Assembly: GCA_964601355.1 (NCBI GenBank)
Contig: CAZRNB010000012.1
Coordinates: 1 to 38,531 of the forward strand
DNA length: 38,531 nucleotides
From: CAZRNB01 sp964601355
Lineage (GTDB): Bacteria > Planctomycetota > Phycisphaerae > Sedimentisphaerales > Anaerobacaceae
Direction: 5' to 3'
Part shown: in pieces, positions 1 to 7,355 of the stretch
Layout: the number at the start of each line of letters is the position of its first letter
Numbering within the stretch: position 1 is the first letter of the stretch
Program-made: the position numbers and the translations under genes
Notes under the pieces: generated by a model
What the model was told of the DNA's origin: nothing
What the model saw: the letters and a program-made list of their open reading frames with translations, nothing else
Databases searched by the model: none

Positions 1-284
1 AAATGGACGAGGTGATTTTTGAGGAATTTAAGGCAACCGGCAATATGGAATTGCATCTCGATAGGCGCCTCGTCGATAAAAGAGTCTGGCCGGCTATAGA
101 TATCAGCCGAAGCGGAACCAGAAGAGAAGAATTGCTGCTCGTCCCAAAAGAATTGGAGCTTGTATATCGGCTGCGAAGGGTCTTGAGCGAATTGAACCCG
201 GTTGAAGCAGTCGAATTGCTCAAAAACAGACTCACGAAAACTCGCACTAACGCCGAGTTCTTAATGACTATGAACCTCGATTAG
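1..284 (+). CDS. rho: Transcription termination factor Rho, C-terminal end (5' truncated)
   Basis: This is the last part of Rho, the hexameric RNA-dependent ATPase helicase that terminates transcription. About 93 residues are visible. The segments EEFKATGNMEL, RRVWPAIDISRSGTRREELL and the closing NAEFLMTMN are hallmarks of the Rho C-terminal motor domain (the arginine-finger and subunit-contact region). The Met at base 3 is internal; the reading frame is open to the window edge, so the gene starts upstream. It ends with TAG at 282-284 and is followed by a strong intrinsic terminator at 384-414. Identification is near certain, although only about a fifth of the protein is present. Confidence 0.95.
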   Translation, partial: MDEVIFEEFKATGNMELHLDRRLVDKRVWPAIDISRSGTRREELLLVPKELELVYRLRRVLSELNPVEAVELLKNRLTKTRTNAEFLMTMNLD

Positions 285-289
285 CAAGT

Positions 290-358
290 AAGTAAAAAGT
301 GACTAAAGTTAATAATTTAAACCAATAGGCACTTCAAATTTTAGTCACTTCTTTACTT
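290..358. repeat. Imperfect inverted repeat of short degenerate words
   Basis: The left arm (about 290-307, AGTAAAAAGTGACTAAA) is repeated in inverted form at about 340-358 (TTTAGTCACTTCTTTACT), with one extra base on the right arm. The transcript would fold into a long AU-rich hairpin between rho and the terminator. Its style matches the other word-repeat elements in this window (valS, mutL, 6351-6515, 12471-12594, 24036-24108, 29386-29460). Confidence 0.6.
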
Positions 359-383
359 TGCCACGTGTTTTAAGTAAGATATT

Positions 384-414
384 TTCCGGCACATTTAACG
401 TGCCGGAATTTTTT
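384..414 (+). terminator. Intrinsic terminator downstream of rho
   Basis: A perfect 9-bp stem, TTCCGGCAC (384-392) with GTGCCGGAA (400-408), closes a 7-nt loop and is followed directly by six T residues (409-414). This is a textbook Rho-independent terminator that ends the rho transcript just before valS. Confidence 0.9.
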
Positions 415-442
415 ATTGGAAACTTTCTCAATCTGGTAAGTT

Positions 443-3400
443 ATGGGCGAACCCCCGATAAAAAAATTCGAGGGCAGGCAGCTCTCGAAGGTTTATGAGC
501 CTAAAAACATAGAGAGACAGGCCACGGAAATCTGGTTCACCGGCCGATACTTTCACGCTGATCCCTTACCAAAAACTAAAAACTCAAAACTAAAAACTCA
601 AAACTATACTATTGTAATTCCGCCGCCTAACGTCACTGCTCCGCTACACCTTGGCCATGCGTTGAATAACACATTACAAGACATCCTTATCCGATATCAC
701 CGGATGCGACAATATAATACCCTGTGGATGCCCGGAACCGACCACGCAGGCATCGCAACTCAAACAGTAGTTGAAAAAAGAATAATATCAGAAGAAGGAA
801 AACGTCGGACGGATTTTACACGGGATGAATTTGTCGCCCGCATACAAACCTGGAAGGACGAATACGAAGCCACAATTATCAGCCAACTGAAGGCGATGGG
901 CTGCTCCTGCGACTGGGACAGGACGCGTTTCACGATGGATGAAGTTTGTGCAAAAGCCGTCCGGGCCGCGTTCTTCAAACTTTTTAAAGATGGGCTTATC
1001 TATCGCGGCAAACGATTAGTCAACTGGGACCCAGCTACGCAAACGGTCCTGGCTGATGATGAAGTTGAACATGAACCGGTCCAGGGACATTTCTGGTATT
1101 TACGATATCCACTTGTTGAGCCGGTGGAAATTTCCGATTTACGACTGCCGATTGCCAATTGTAAATCGAAAATCGATTTCGTTACCGTTGCCACCACCAG
1201 ACCCGAAACAATGCTCGGCGATACAGCGGTTGCTATGAATCCCGCAGATCAACGAGCCAAATATTTAATCGGCAAAAAGGTCAGACTTCCGATTGTAGGC
1301 CGAATAATACCTATAATCGCCGATGAACACGTTGTGCTGCCTGATCCCAATAGCGAGGACGAAAAGGCGCGATTCTCCACAGGCTTTTTAAAGGTGACAC
1401 CAGCTCACGACCCGGATGACTGGGAGATTGGTCAAAGACACGGACTGGAAATTATCAACGTGATGGCACCGGACGGCTCAATCAGCGATAAATGCGGCTG
1501 GTCGGATGCTAACAGTCCAGAAGCACAAGCCCTGCTCGGTATGAACCGTTTTGAGGCAAGAGAAGCAATAGTAGAATGGTTCAGAGAAGAAGGACTGCTC
1601 GAAGAAATAAGGCCCTATAGCCATGAAGTAGGTCACAGCTACCGAAGCCACGTCCCCATCGAGCCGTATCTATCCGACCAATGGTATATCGCGGTCAAGG
1701 AGCCCATCGACCACCTTGCCGAGAAATGCGGTTACGGGTTGATCGAAGGCACGGACATTCCGGTTAATTCGCTTGCAGGTCTGGCTCTAAAACCTCTGCT
1801 CGATGGACGTTTGAGATTTATACCGGAGCGTTATGCGAAAACTTATCAAACCTGGCTTGAAAACCTGCGAGATTGGCCGATCAGCCGACAGCTCTGGTGG
1901 GGACACCAGATACCTGTATGGCGTGCTAAATTCTTAGCTGGACCTGAAGAAGAACTAGAAAAGTTCATAAAACAGTTAGATACGTGGAGAAAAGAAGGAC
2001 GAGCTACAGATTGGGGTCGTCCACGCTTTGGTTTTGGACATCGAGAAACAAAAGAAGAATACCCAACCTGGTTTATATGTGTAGCTAATTCTAATGACAA
2101 TGAAGTAATAGAAATCATAGAGCGCTGGCATTTTAAAAGAGACACGGATGTTCTTGATACATGGTTTTCATCGGCGTTGTGGCCGTTTAGCACAATGGGT
2201 TGGCCGGATGATAAGCCGGAATTAAAAACATTCTATCCTGGTAATGTGCTATGCACAGCAAGAGAAATCATTACACTTTGGGTCTCACGCATGGTTATGA
2301 TGGGTCAGTATTGTGCTGGCGACATCCCGTTCAGTGACGTGTATATTCATGCGATGATACAGGATGGCGAAGGTCGTAAAATGTCCAAAAGCCTAGGCAA
2401 CGGAATTGATCCTCTTGTGGCTATCAATAGCCATGGGGCTGATGCGATGCGGTTCACATTAGCCAGCATGACCACAGAAATGCAGGATATCCGAATGCCG
2501 GTAGTATTAATGACGCTACCGGATGGACGCCAAGCAAACACGTCGCCAAAGTTTGATATTGGGCGAAATTTCTGCAATAAGCTTTGGAACGCCTCTCGCT
2601 TTGCGATGATGAATCTCGAAGGAATTGATCCTGATGGATTTGATCCCAAAAAGATGGATATTACAGACAAGTGGATTCTCTCACGACTTGCTAAAACAAT
2701 AACTGAGACCAGTAAATCCTTAGATGATTACAAATTCAGCGAGCCGTTAGCACAGCTCTACAAATTCTTCTGGAACAATTATTGTGACTGGTATCTCGAA
2801 TGGATAAAGCCGAGAATGCAGGACGGCGAGCAGCGGCCAATCGCTCAGAACGTCCTGGCTTTTATATTAGACCAGACTTTACGCCTATTGCATCCCTTTG
2901 TGCCCTTTATCACCGAAGGAATATTCCAGAAGCTAAATGAAATTGCACCTGTTAGAAAACTGGAAGGAATAGCCCAGGCCAAAGAATCCGATGCGTTAGT
3001 CATTGCTCAATGGCCGATTGAGTTAAATACTCTCATTGACGAGAACTCTGAACAACAAATATATACCATTCAAGATCCGATTCGGGCAATAAGAGATATC
3101 AAAAACACGTATAATATTGCCCCAAAGGCAGTGCTAATAGCTTCAGCCAAAGCATCGAAACCGGCAACAAAGATATTGAACGACAACGCAGATCTGGTTT
3201 GTAAGTTAGCAGGAGTTAAAAGGTTTCAAGCTGGGCCTGACGTTGTCAAACCTCAAAATGCTGCCGCTGCAATAGTTAATGATATTCAGATTTTCGTTCA
3301 CGATGTAATTAACCCGGAAGCCGAGCGGACCAGATTTCAGAAACAAAGACAACAGGTAGAAACCGCCCAAAAAGCGATTGAGGCCAAGCTATCCAATGAA

Positions 3401-3514
3401 AACTTTGTTAACAAGGCCAAACCGGAAGTAGTAGCACAAGCTAAAGAAAAGCTTATCGAGCTGACAGAGCTGATAAAAACCATTGACAAACACCTTTCGG
3501 AATTAAGCAGTTGA
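443..3514 (+). CDS. valS: Valyl-tRNA synthetase
   Basis: Cytoplasmic class I aminoacyl-tRNA synthetase that charges tRNA-Val. The HIGH motif is PPPNVTAPLHLGHAL (His69 and His72). The CP1 editing domain carries TTRPETMLGDTAVA. DVLDTWFSSALWPFS precedes the KMSKS loop (residues 646-650, RKMSKSLGNG). An anticodon-binding domain and a C-terminal coiled coil (about residues 955-1023) complete the expected architecture. At 1023 aa it is longer than most bacterial ValRS. Two extra segments are encoded by low-complexity repeats: residues about 44-54 (KTKNSKLKTQN) just before the HIGH motif, and about 230-246 (SDLRLPIANCKSKIDF) in the editing domain. A further long insert before the DTWFSS region looks like ordinary family variation. 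The start at 443 lacks a clear Shine-Dalgarno sequence but agrees with the expected N terminus (YEPKNIERQATEIWF). Confidence 0.97.
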   Translation: MGEPPIKKFEGRQLSKVYEPKNIERQATEIWFTGRYFHADPLPKTKNSKLKTQNYTIVIPPPNVTAPLHLGHALNNTLQDILIRYHRMRQYNTLWMPGTDHAGIATQTVVEKRIISEEGKRRTDFTRDEFVARIQTWKDEYEATIISQLKAMGCSCDWDRTRFTMDEVCAKAVRAAFFKLFKDGLIYRGKRLVNWDPATQTVLADDEVEHEPVQGHFWYLRYPLVEPVEISDLRLPIANCKSKIDFVTVATTRPETMLGDTAVAMNPADQRAKYLIGKKVRLPIVGRIIPIIADEHVVLPDPNSEDEKARFSTGFLKVTPAHDPDDWEIGQRHGLEIINVMAPDGSISDKCGWSDANSPEAQALLGMNRFEAREAIVEWFREEGLLEEIRPYSHEVGHSYRSHVPIEPYLSDQWYIAVKEPIDHLAEKCGYGLIEGTDIPVNSLAGLALKPLLDGRLRFIPERYAKTYQTWLENLRDWPISRQLWWGHQIPVWRAKFLAGPEEELEKFIKQLDTWRKEGRATDWGRPRFGFGHRETKEEYPTWFICVANSNDNEVIEIIERWHFKRDTDVLDTWFSSALWPFSTMGWPDDKPELKTFYPGNVLCTAREIITLWVSRMVMMGQYCAGDIPFSDVYIHAMIQDGEGRKMSKSLGNGIDPLVAINSHGADAMRFTLASMTTEMQDIRMPVVLMTLPDGRQANTSPKFDIGRNFCNKLWNASRFAMMNLEGIDPDGFDPKKMDITDKWILSRLAKTITETSKSLDDYKFSEPLAQLYKFFWNNYCDWYLEWIKPRMQDGEQRPIAQNVLAFILDQTLRLLHPFVPFITEGIFQKLNEIAPVRKLEGIAQAKESDALVIAQWPIELNTLIDENSEQQIYTIQDPIRAIRDIKNTYNIAPKAVLIASAKASKPATKILNDNADLVCKLAGVKRFQAGPDVVKPQNAAAAIVNDIQIFVHDVINPEAERTRFQKQRQQVETAQKAIEAKLSNENFVNKAKPEVVAQAKEKLIELTELIKTIDKHLSELSS
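570..606 (+). repeat. In-frame AAAACTC-type repeat inside valS
   Basis: Tandem degenerate units of the form AAAACTAAAAACTC occur in series and are translated as KTKNSKLKTQN. Homologues such as E. coli ValRS pass from the YFHPDP segment to the PPPNVT motif with no comparable lysine/asparagine-rich stretch, so this looks like a repeat insertion that kept the frame. Confidence 0.65.
1130..1181 (+). repeat. In-frame hairpin-forming repeat inside valS editing domain
   Basis: TCCGATTTACGACTGCCGAT is followed by GCCAATTGTAAATCGAAAA and then ATCGATTT. The arms GATTTACGA and TGTAAATCG are approximate inverted copies. The insertion is translated within residues about 230-246, just ahead of the VATTRPET motif. 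Known synthetases pass through this point with a much shorter linker. It belongs to the same word-repeat style as the intergenic elements. Confidence 0.5.
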
Positions 3515-3534
3515 TACAAGGAGGTGGTACAAAA

Positions 3535-3930
3535 ATGTATGTAGAAGTTGAATTATCCCGCATAATTATAAACGAGGCATCAGATCAGCAGATAATTGTC
3601 TTAAAAGAACGTCACGGCGAACGCGGCTTTCCTATTGTTATCGGCATCGTTGAGGTCTTTGCTATTGATCGACGATTAAAAGGTATCAAGCCTCCCCGAC
3701 CGATGACGCACGATTTATTAGACAGCGTGATTGAAAATCTCGGCGCTAAAATAGAGAAGATTATAATAAATGATTTACGCGACCACACCTTTTATGCGCA
3801 GATACATTTTAGTGCAAATGGACGAACCTTCGAAATAGATTCCCGTCCCTCCGACGCGATTGCTCTGGGAGCAGGCACTAACACCCCTATTTATGTTGCC
3901 GAGCACGTATTTGAACAAACGTCTGAGTAG
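3535..3930 (+). CDS. DUF151 / bifunctional nuclease (BFN) family protein
   Basis: A 131-aa protein of the DUF151 family, whose characterised members are called bifunctional nucleases (RNase/DNase activity reported for plant and some bacterial homologues). The recognisable core is GFPIVIGIVEVFAIDRRL, RPMTHDLLDSVIENLGA and the C-terminal motif DSRPSDAIALGAGTNTPIYVAE. A TTG-initiated extension to 3511 is possible, but the ATG at 3535 has an excellent Shine-Dalgarno sequence (AAGGAGGTGG, 3518-3527), which fixes the start. It begins 20 bases after valS and probably shares its transcript. It converges on lspA with only 14 bases between the stops. In-cell function is not shown by sequence. Confidence 0.88.
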   Translation: MYVEVELSRIIINEASDQQIIVLKERHGERGFPIVIGIVEVFAIDRRLKGIKPPRPMTHDLLDSVIENLGAKIEKIIINDLRDHTFYAQIHFSANGRTFEIDSRPSDAIALGAGTNTPIYVAEHVFEQTSE

Positions 3931-3944
3931 AACCTAACTCCGCT

Positions 3945-4520
3945 TTATCCGGTACGTTTTGGAGAGCGAAAGGTCGAAATCAATAATAGTCCTACGCCGA
4001 TGCAAAGCAAACTGTCTGCGACGTTGAATGCCGGCCAATGTCTGCCAGGCCAATACATAACATCAATAAAATCTCGCACTAAACCACTGTTAAATATTCT
4101 GTCGTAGAGATTCCCACAAATACCAGCAGCGAAAAACGCCAGAGCAATTTGCATTAACTTTTGCTGAGAACCGCTGAGAAAAAACACTACTAATATTGCT
4201 ATTAATGCAACAGCCGATACCGCTACTAATAAATAAGATAAGCCAGCAGCGATACCGAATGCCGCACCGGGGTTTTCCGTTCTGACCAAATGTAAAAAAC
4301 CATCTATAACTGAAACTCTATTGCCAGATTGAAGATCAAGCCAATTAAATACGGCGTTTTTACTCCATAAATCCAGCGTCAAACCAATCGCCACTAAAAG
4401 CCAGAATATAAGCTGTGCCTTTACCCCCGGCAGCAAGCAAGCCCAGCTTCTTGAAAAAAAACGCTCATAGCTCAGACGGTCACTTTTTTTCTCTTTGCCC
4501 GATTCTGTCATATTTAACAT
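3945..4520 (-). CDS. lspA: Lipoprotein signal peptidase (signal peptidase II)
   Basis: Inner-membrane aspartyl protease that removes signal peptides from prolipoproteins after diacylglyceryl modification. Four membrane segments are visible (about residues 36-54, 86-110, 120-136 and 168-182). Conserved boxes are LDLWSK (residues 49-54), ENPGAAFG, GICGNLYDR, VRDFIDV and WPAFNVADS; the catalytic aspartates lie in the RDFID and FNVAD boxes. At 191 aa it has a charged N-terminal extension of about 30 residues relative to typical 160-170 aa enzymes. Translation could also begin at a second ATG at 4511. It is transcribed divergently from gpmI, from a near-consensus promoter at 4598-4625. Confidence 0.95.
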   Translation of the reverse strand: MLNMTESGKEKKSDRLSYERFFSRSWACLLPGVKAQLIFWLLVAIGLTLDLWSKNAVFNWLDLQSGNRVSVIDGFLHLVRTENPGAAFGIAAGLSYLLVAVSAVALIAILVVFFLSGSQQKLMQIALAFFAAGICGNLYDRIFNSGLVRDFIDVMYWPGRHWPAFNVADSLLCIGVGLLLISTFRSPKRTG

Positions 4521-4597
4521 TCGGCCGCACTTACGGATTTCATTCCTTCGTATAACAATTCAAGCATAAATAAAAACGACCTGACTATCGTGTCAAA

Positions 4598-4625
4598 ATT
4601 ATATCGCTATAACTATAAGTGTCAA
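4598..4625 (-). promoter_or_regulatory. Sigma70-type promoter for lspA
   Basis: Read on the minus strand, TTGACA (4625-4620), a 16-bp spacer and TATAAT (4603-4598) give a full consensus match about 80 bases before the lspA start codon. A second TTGACA lies at 4596-4591 on the same strand, inside a direct repeat of GTGTCAAAA (plus strand 4590-4598 and 4619-4627), so a tandem promoter or repressor site is possible. Confidence 0.75.
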
Positions 4626-4668
4626 AAACTTTTATAGTATTTACAACTTTCACTATTTTTCTAACTGT

Positions 4669-4697
4669 TTGACATATCTCACTCAACCTTATATCAT
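4669..4697 (+). promoter_or_regulatory. Sigma70-type promoter for gpmI
   Basis: TTGACA (4669-4674), a 17-bp spacer and TATCAT (4692-4697) lie about 80 bases upstream of the gpmI start codon. The leader between them is AT-rich with no obvious hairpin. It is divergent to the lspA promoter in the same 258-bp intergenic region. Confidence 0.7.
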
Positions 4698-4778
4698 ATT
4701 AACCTATTCCTATTGAAACGTTGGATTTAGTCAAATATGTATCTCATCTATTGCTTCGTTTGAAAGGTATTTTACTTT

Positions 4779-6350
4779 ATGTCAAAAAAAGCAGTTTTGA
4801 AAAATACACCTTTTGTGCTAATCATTCGCGACGGATGGGGCTATAATCCGGACCCTGCGGAAGACAAATACAATACCGTCAAATGTGCTAACACACCTGT
4901 GGATGATATGCTGATGGCTGAATATCCAAATTGTCTCATACACACCAGCGGAGAAGATGTGGGGCTTCCGGATGGAACAATGGGCAATAGCGAGGTCGGG
5001 CATCAAAATATCGGAGCCGGCAGAATCGTGCCGCAGGAATCCGTAAGATTAAGCAGAGCCATCTGCGACGGCTCATTTTTTGAAAATAAAGAGTTTCTGA
5101 ACCTTATCAAATTCATAAAGAGCCATAACGGCAAAATGCACATTATGGGCTTATGCAGCGACGTCGGTGTTCATTCACTTTTGGACCACCTCTATGGTCT
5201 GCTGGAGCTGGCAAAAAGAAACAGCATAGAAAAAGTTTTTATCCACGCCTTTACCGACGGCCGGGATTCACCTCCCGATAGCGGAGCAGGATACATAGCC
5301 CAAATCGAATCAAAAGCAAAAGAAATAGGTGCTGGTCAAATCGCGAGCGTAATGGGTAGATTCTATGCTATGGATCGTGACAGCCGATGGGACCGCGTGC
5401 AAAAAGCTTATGAATGTATTCGGTTTGGCAAAGGTTTAAAAGCGGCCAGCTCAACTGAGGCGGTTGCAAAAAGTTACGAAAGAGACGTAACCGACGAATT
5501 TATTGAGCCGACGTGCATAGTCAATAATGAAAATGAACCATTAGCTACTGTCAATGACGGCGATGGCGTAATATTTTTAAATTTTCGTGGCGACAGACCT
5601 CGCGAGATTACCAGAGCATTTGTTGAGCCGGACTTCAAAGAGTTTGCACGAACAACTAAAGCTGATATATATTACGTCTGCATGACGGAATATGATGCAA
5701 CTATACCTGCACCGGTAGCATTTGCAAAACCTCCAAAAATGAAAAACATCCTTGGCGCTTACTGGAGCTCGCTGGGACTTAAACAATTTCGCTGCGCAGA
5801 GACGGAAAAATATGCTCACGTCACTTTCTTCTTCAATGATTACACTGAAAAGCCGTTCCCCGGCGAAGACAGACAAATTGTACCCTCGCCGCGAGTAAAA
5901 ACTTATGACTTAAAGCCGGAGATGAGTGCTTATGAGGTCACCGATGTTGTTCTCGAGAGACTTGACTCAAATCAATACGATGTGGTAGCGGTTAATTTTG
6001 CCAACCCGGATATGGTCGGCCATACCGGCATACTATCGGCAGCGATTAAGGCTGCTGAGACGGTTGATGAATGTGTCGGCAAAATCTTGGATAAAGTTAA
6101 AAGTATGGGAGGTGCAGCAATAGTCACAGCCGACCATGGCAATTTTGAAAAGATGATAGATGGAAGTCCGGATAAGCCTTACACCTCTCACACGATTTTT
6201 GACGTGCCGTTGATTGTATTTGATGAACGCTACAAAGGTCATAAACTTCGAGATGGTGGCCGATTAGCCGACGTCGGGCCGACGCTGCTGGAAATGATGG
6301 ACCTGCCGAAGCCGGAAGAAATGACCGGCCAATCACTATTTGAAAAATAA
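4779..6350 (+). CDS. gpmI: 2,3-bisphosphoglycerate-independent phosphoglycerate mutase
   Basis: Interconverts 3- and 2-phosphoglycerate in glycolysis and gluconeogenesis with a phosphoserine intermediate and two metal ions. The protein (523 aa, usual length about 510) starts with VLIIRDGWGYNPDP, holding the first metal-binding Asp18. The catalytic serine is Ser71 in MGNSEVGHQNIGAGR. The substrate-binding segments DGRDSPPDSG, RFYAMDRDSRWDR and FRGDRPREITRAF follow. The C-terminal metal site is VNFANPDMVGHTG, TADHGNFEKM and TSHTIFDVPLIVF. The start is preceded by GAAAGG at slightly long spacing and by a good promoter at 4669-4697. The stop runs directly into a word-repeat region. Confidence 0.97.
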   Translation: MSKKAVLKNTPFVLIIRDGWGYNPDPAEDKYNTVKCANTPVDDMLMAEYPNCLIHTSGEDVGLPDGTMGNSEVGHQNIGAGRIVPQESVRLSRAICDGSFFENKEFLNLIKFIKSHNGKMHIMGLCSDVGVHSLLDHLYGLLELAKRNSIEKVFIHAFTDGRDSPPDSGAGYIAQIESKAKEIGAGQIASVMGRFYAMDRDSRWDRVQKAYECIRFGKGLKAASSTEAVAKSYERDVTDEFIEPTCIVNNENEPLATVNDGDGVIFLNFRGDRPREITRAFVEPDFKEFARTTKADIYYVCMTEYDATIPAPVAFAKPPKMKNILGAYWSSLGLKQFRCAETEKYAHVTFFFNDYTEKPFPGEDRQIVPSPRVKTYDLKPEMSAYEVTDVVLERLDSNQYDVVAVNFANPDMVGHTGILSAAIKAAETVDECVGKILDKVKSMGGAAIVTADHGNFEKMIDGSPDKPYTSHTIFDVPLIVFDERYKGHKLRDGGRLADVGPTLLEMMDLPKPEEMTGQSLFEK

Positions 6351-6515
6351 AATTCGAAGCACGAAACCCGAAATACGAAACAAATTCAAAATACAAAAAA
6401 AACAATGTTCAAAACAATAAACACGTAAGTTTTGGTAATTTGAGCCTTGGTAATTCGGATTTGTCTCGGATTTCGATATTCGAATTTTGGATTTGATAAT
6501 AATTCGTGTTTATTC
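6351..6515. repeat. Intergenic inverted word-repeat region after gpmI
   Basis: The left half contains serial units such as TTCGAAGCACGAAACCCG, AAATACGAAAC and ATTCAAAATAC. The right half carries related words in inverse orientation (TCGGATTTGTCTCGGATTTC, GATATTCGAATTTTGGATTT, TTCGTGTTTATTCGTG). No coding potential is evident, and the transcript would fold on itself. The region ends just before the ribosome binding site of the small ORF at 6529. Confidence 0.6.
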
Positions 6516-6528
6516 GTGAGGTGGTCGG

Positions 6529-6705
6529 ATGGTTACAAAAGAAACTCATAGAATGGCGCTTCGTGCAAAAGAATGTCTTCAAAAAGCCGTGCGTGAAGAA
6601 CTAAGAAAAAAAGCATTGCTTGGCCAGTATCTTATTATAGAACGTAACGGCAAGGCCTGCCGCGTTTCAGCCAAACAGGCATTAAAAATGGCCAAAGCCA
6701 AGTGA
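6529..6705 (+). CDS. Small basic hypothetical protein (58 aa)
   Basis: This ORF starts with ATG at 6529 preceded by GAGGTGG (6518-6524) at good spacing and ends with TGA at 6703-6705. The product begins MVTKETHRMALRAKECL, continues with a charged helix (VREELRKKALLGQYLIIERN) and ends GKACRVSAKQALKMAKAK. It is Lys/Arg-rich with no signal peptide or membrane segment. The strand-turn-like YLIIERNGKACRVSAKQAL could be a small nucleic-acid-binding fold, but no family is recognised. Support comes from the ribosome binding site, the amphipathic composition and the lack of a competing ORF. It faces the minus-strand membrane protein, with 5 bases between the stops. Confidence 0.6.
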   Translation: MVTKETHRMALRAKECLQKAVREELRKKALLGQYLIIERNGKACRVSAKQALKMAKAK

Positions 6706-6710
6706 TTTGG

Positions 6711-7286
6711 TTACCGGAGGCGCGCTTTATTTCCATAAAGACCCCAGTCCAACACAATGCCTAATTTACGAGCTTTATTGTTGCAGAGTGTAATGAAGGC
6801 GCGTTCAACATGCGTATTTTGGCAAGTTTTTCCCATGAAATATATAAGAGGCGCCAAAGCAATGCCCGTAATAATTGCTTCTATTTTACACAGAAACCAA
6901 AGAGCAACCAAAACAATAATGGTAAGATATTCACCTCGTAGTCCAAGGTAAATGCCGCAACCTATAGTCGCTATAATAACGACTGGTCCACTACCCAAGA
7001 AAAGAGGGAATATTCGTCTAAGTGAATCTGAATATGTAATTTCCCGAAGTGTCCCACCTATTAACAATCCTATAATCCAGGCGACAAGAGTAAATAACCA
7101 GTCGCAGGTAAAAAATGCCGTTATTATTGCGGCTACTTCTGCCATTGCAATCGGCAGGAGTTCCCACAATTCAATATCCATCAATAGGTTGTTAAAATCT
7201 GTCGATATCTTCAATGGTTCAATTACTTTTTCGAGGGCTTCATCATCAAACCTTATTTTAAGACCATGGGGTGTGAACAATGCCAT
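6711..7286 (-). CDS. Hypothetical multi-pass membrane protein
   Basis: No family is recognised. The start is set at the ATG at 7286, which has a strong Shine-Dalgarno sequence (AAAAGGAGAT, complement of 7291-7300); an in-frame extension to 7340 would add 18 residues without such support. The 191-aa protein has a cytoplasmic-looking N-terminal 40 residues (LKIRFDDEALEKVIEPLK) and then three to five hydrophobic stretches: LLPIAMAEVAAIITAFF, LFTLVAWIIGLLIGG, VVIIATIGCGIYLGL and LTIIVLVALWFLCKIEAI. The tail is short and basic. It lies downstream of the HEPN-like gene on the same strand, 69 bases from that gene's stop to this ATG, so the two are probably co-transcribed. It might be a membrane partner of the HEPN protein, but that is inference. 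Confidence 0.7.
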   Translation of the reverse strand: MALFTPHGLKIRFDDEALEKVIEPLKISTDFNNLLMDIELWELLPIAMAEVAAIITAFFTCDWLFTLVAWIIGLLIGGTLREITYSDSLRRIFPLFLGSGPVVIIATIGCGIYLGLRGEYLTIIVLVALWFLCKIEAIITGIALAPLIYFMGKTCQNTHVERAFITLCNNKARKLGIVLDWGLYGNKARLR

Positions 7287-7355
7287 TAATATCTCCTTTT
7301 TGATATTTTTCTTAGCTGCATGCGGCGAAATATCCCTCATCTTTTATCACAATAT

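Noticed and set aside
3511..3534. TTG start for the DUF151 gene that would overlap valS
   Set aside because: It contains the Shine-Dalgarno sequence of the ATG at 3535, which is clearly the true start.
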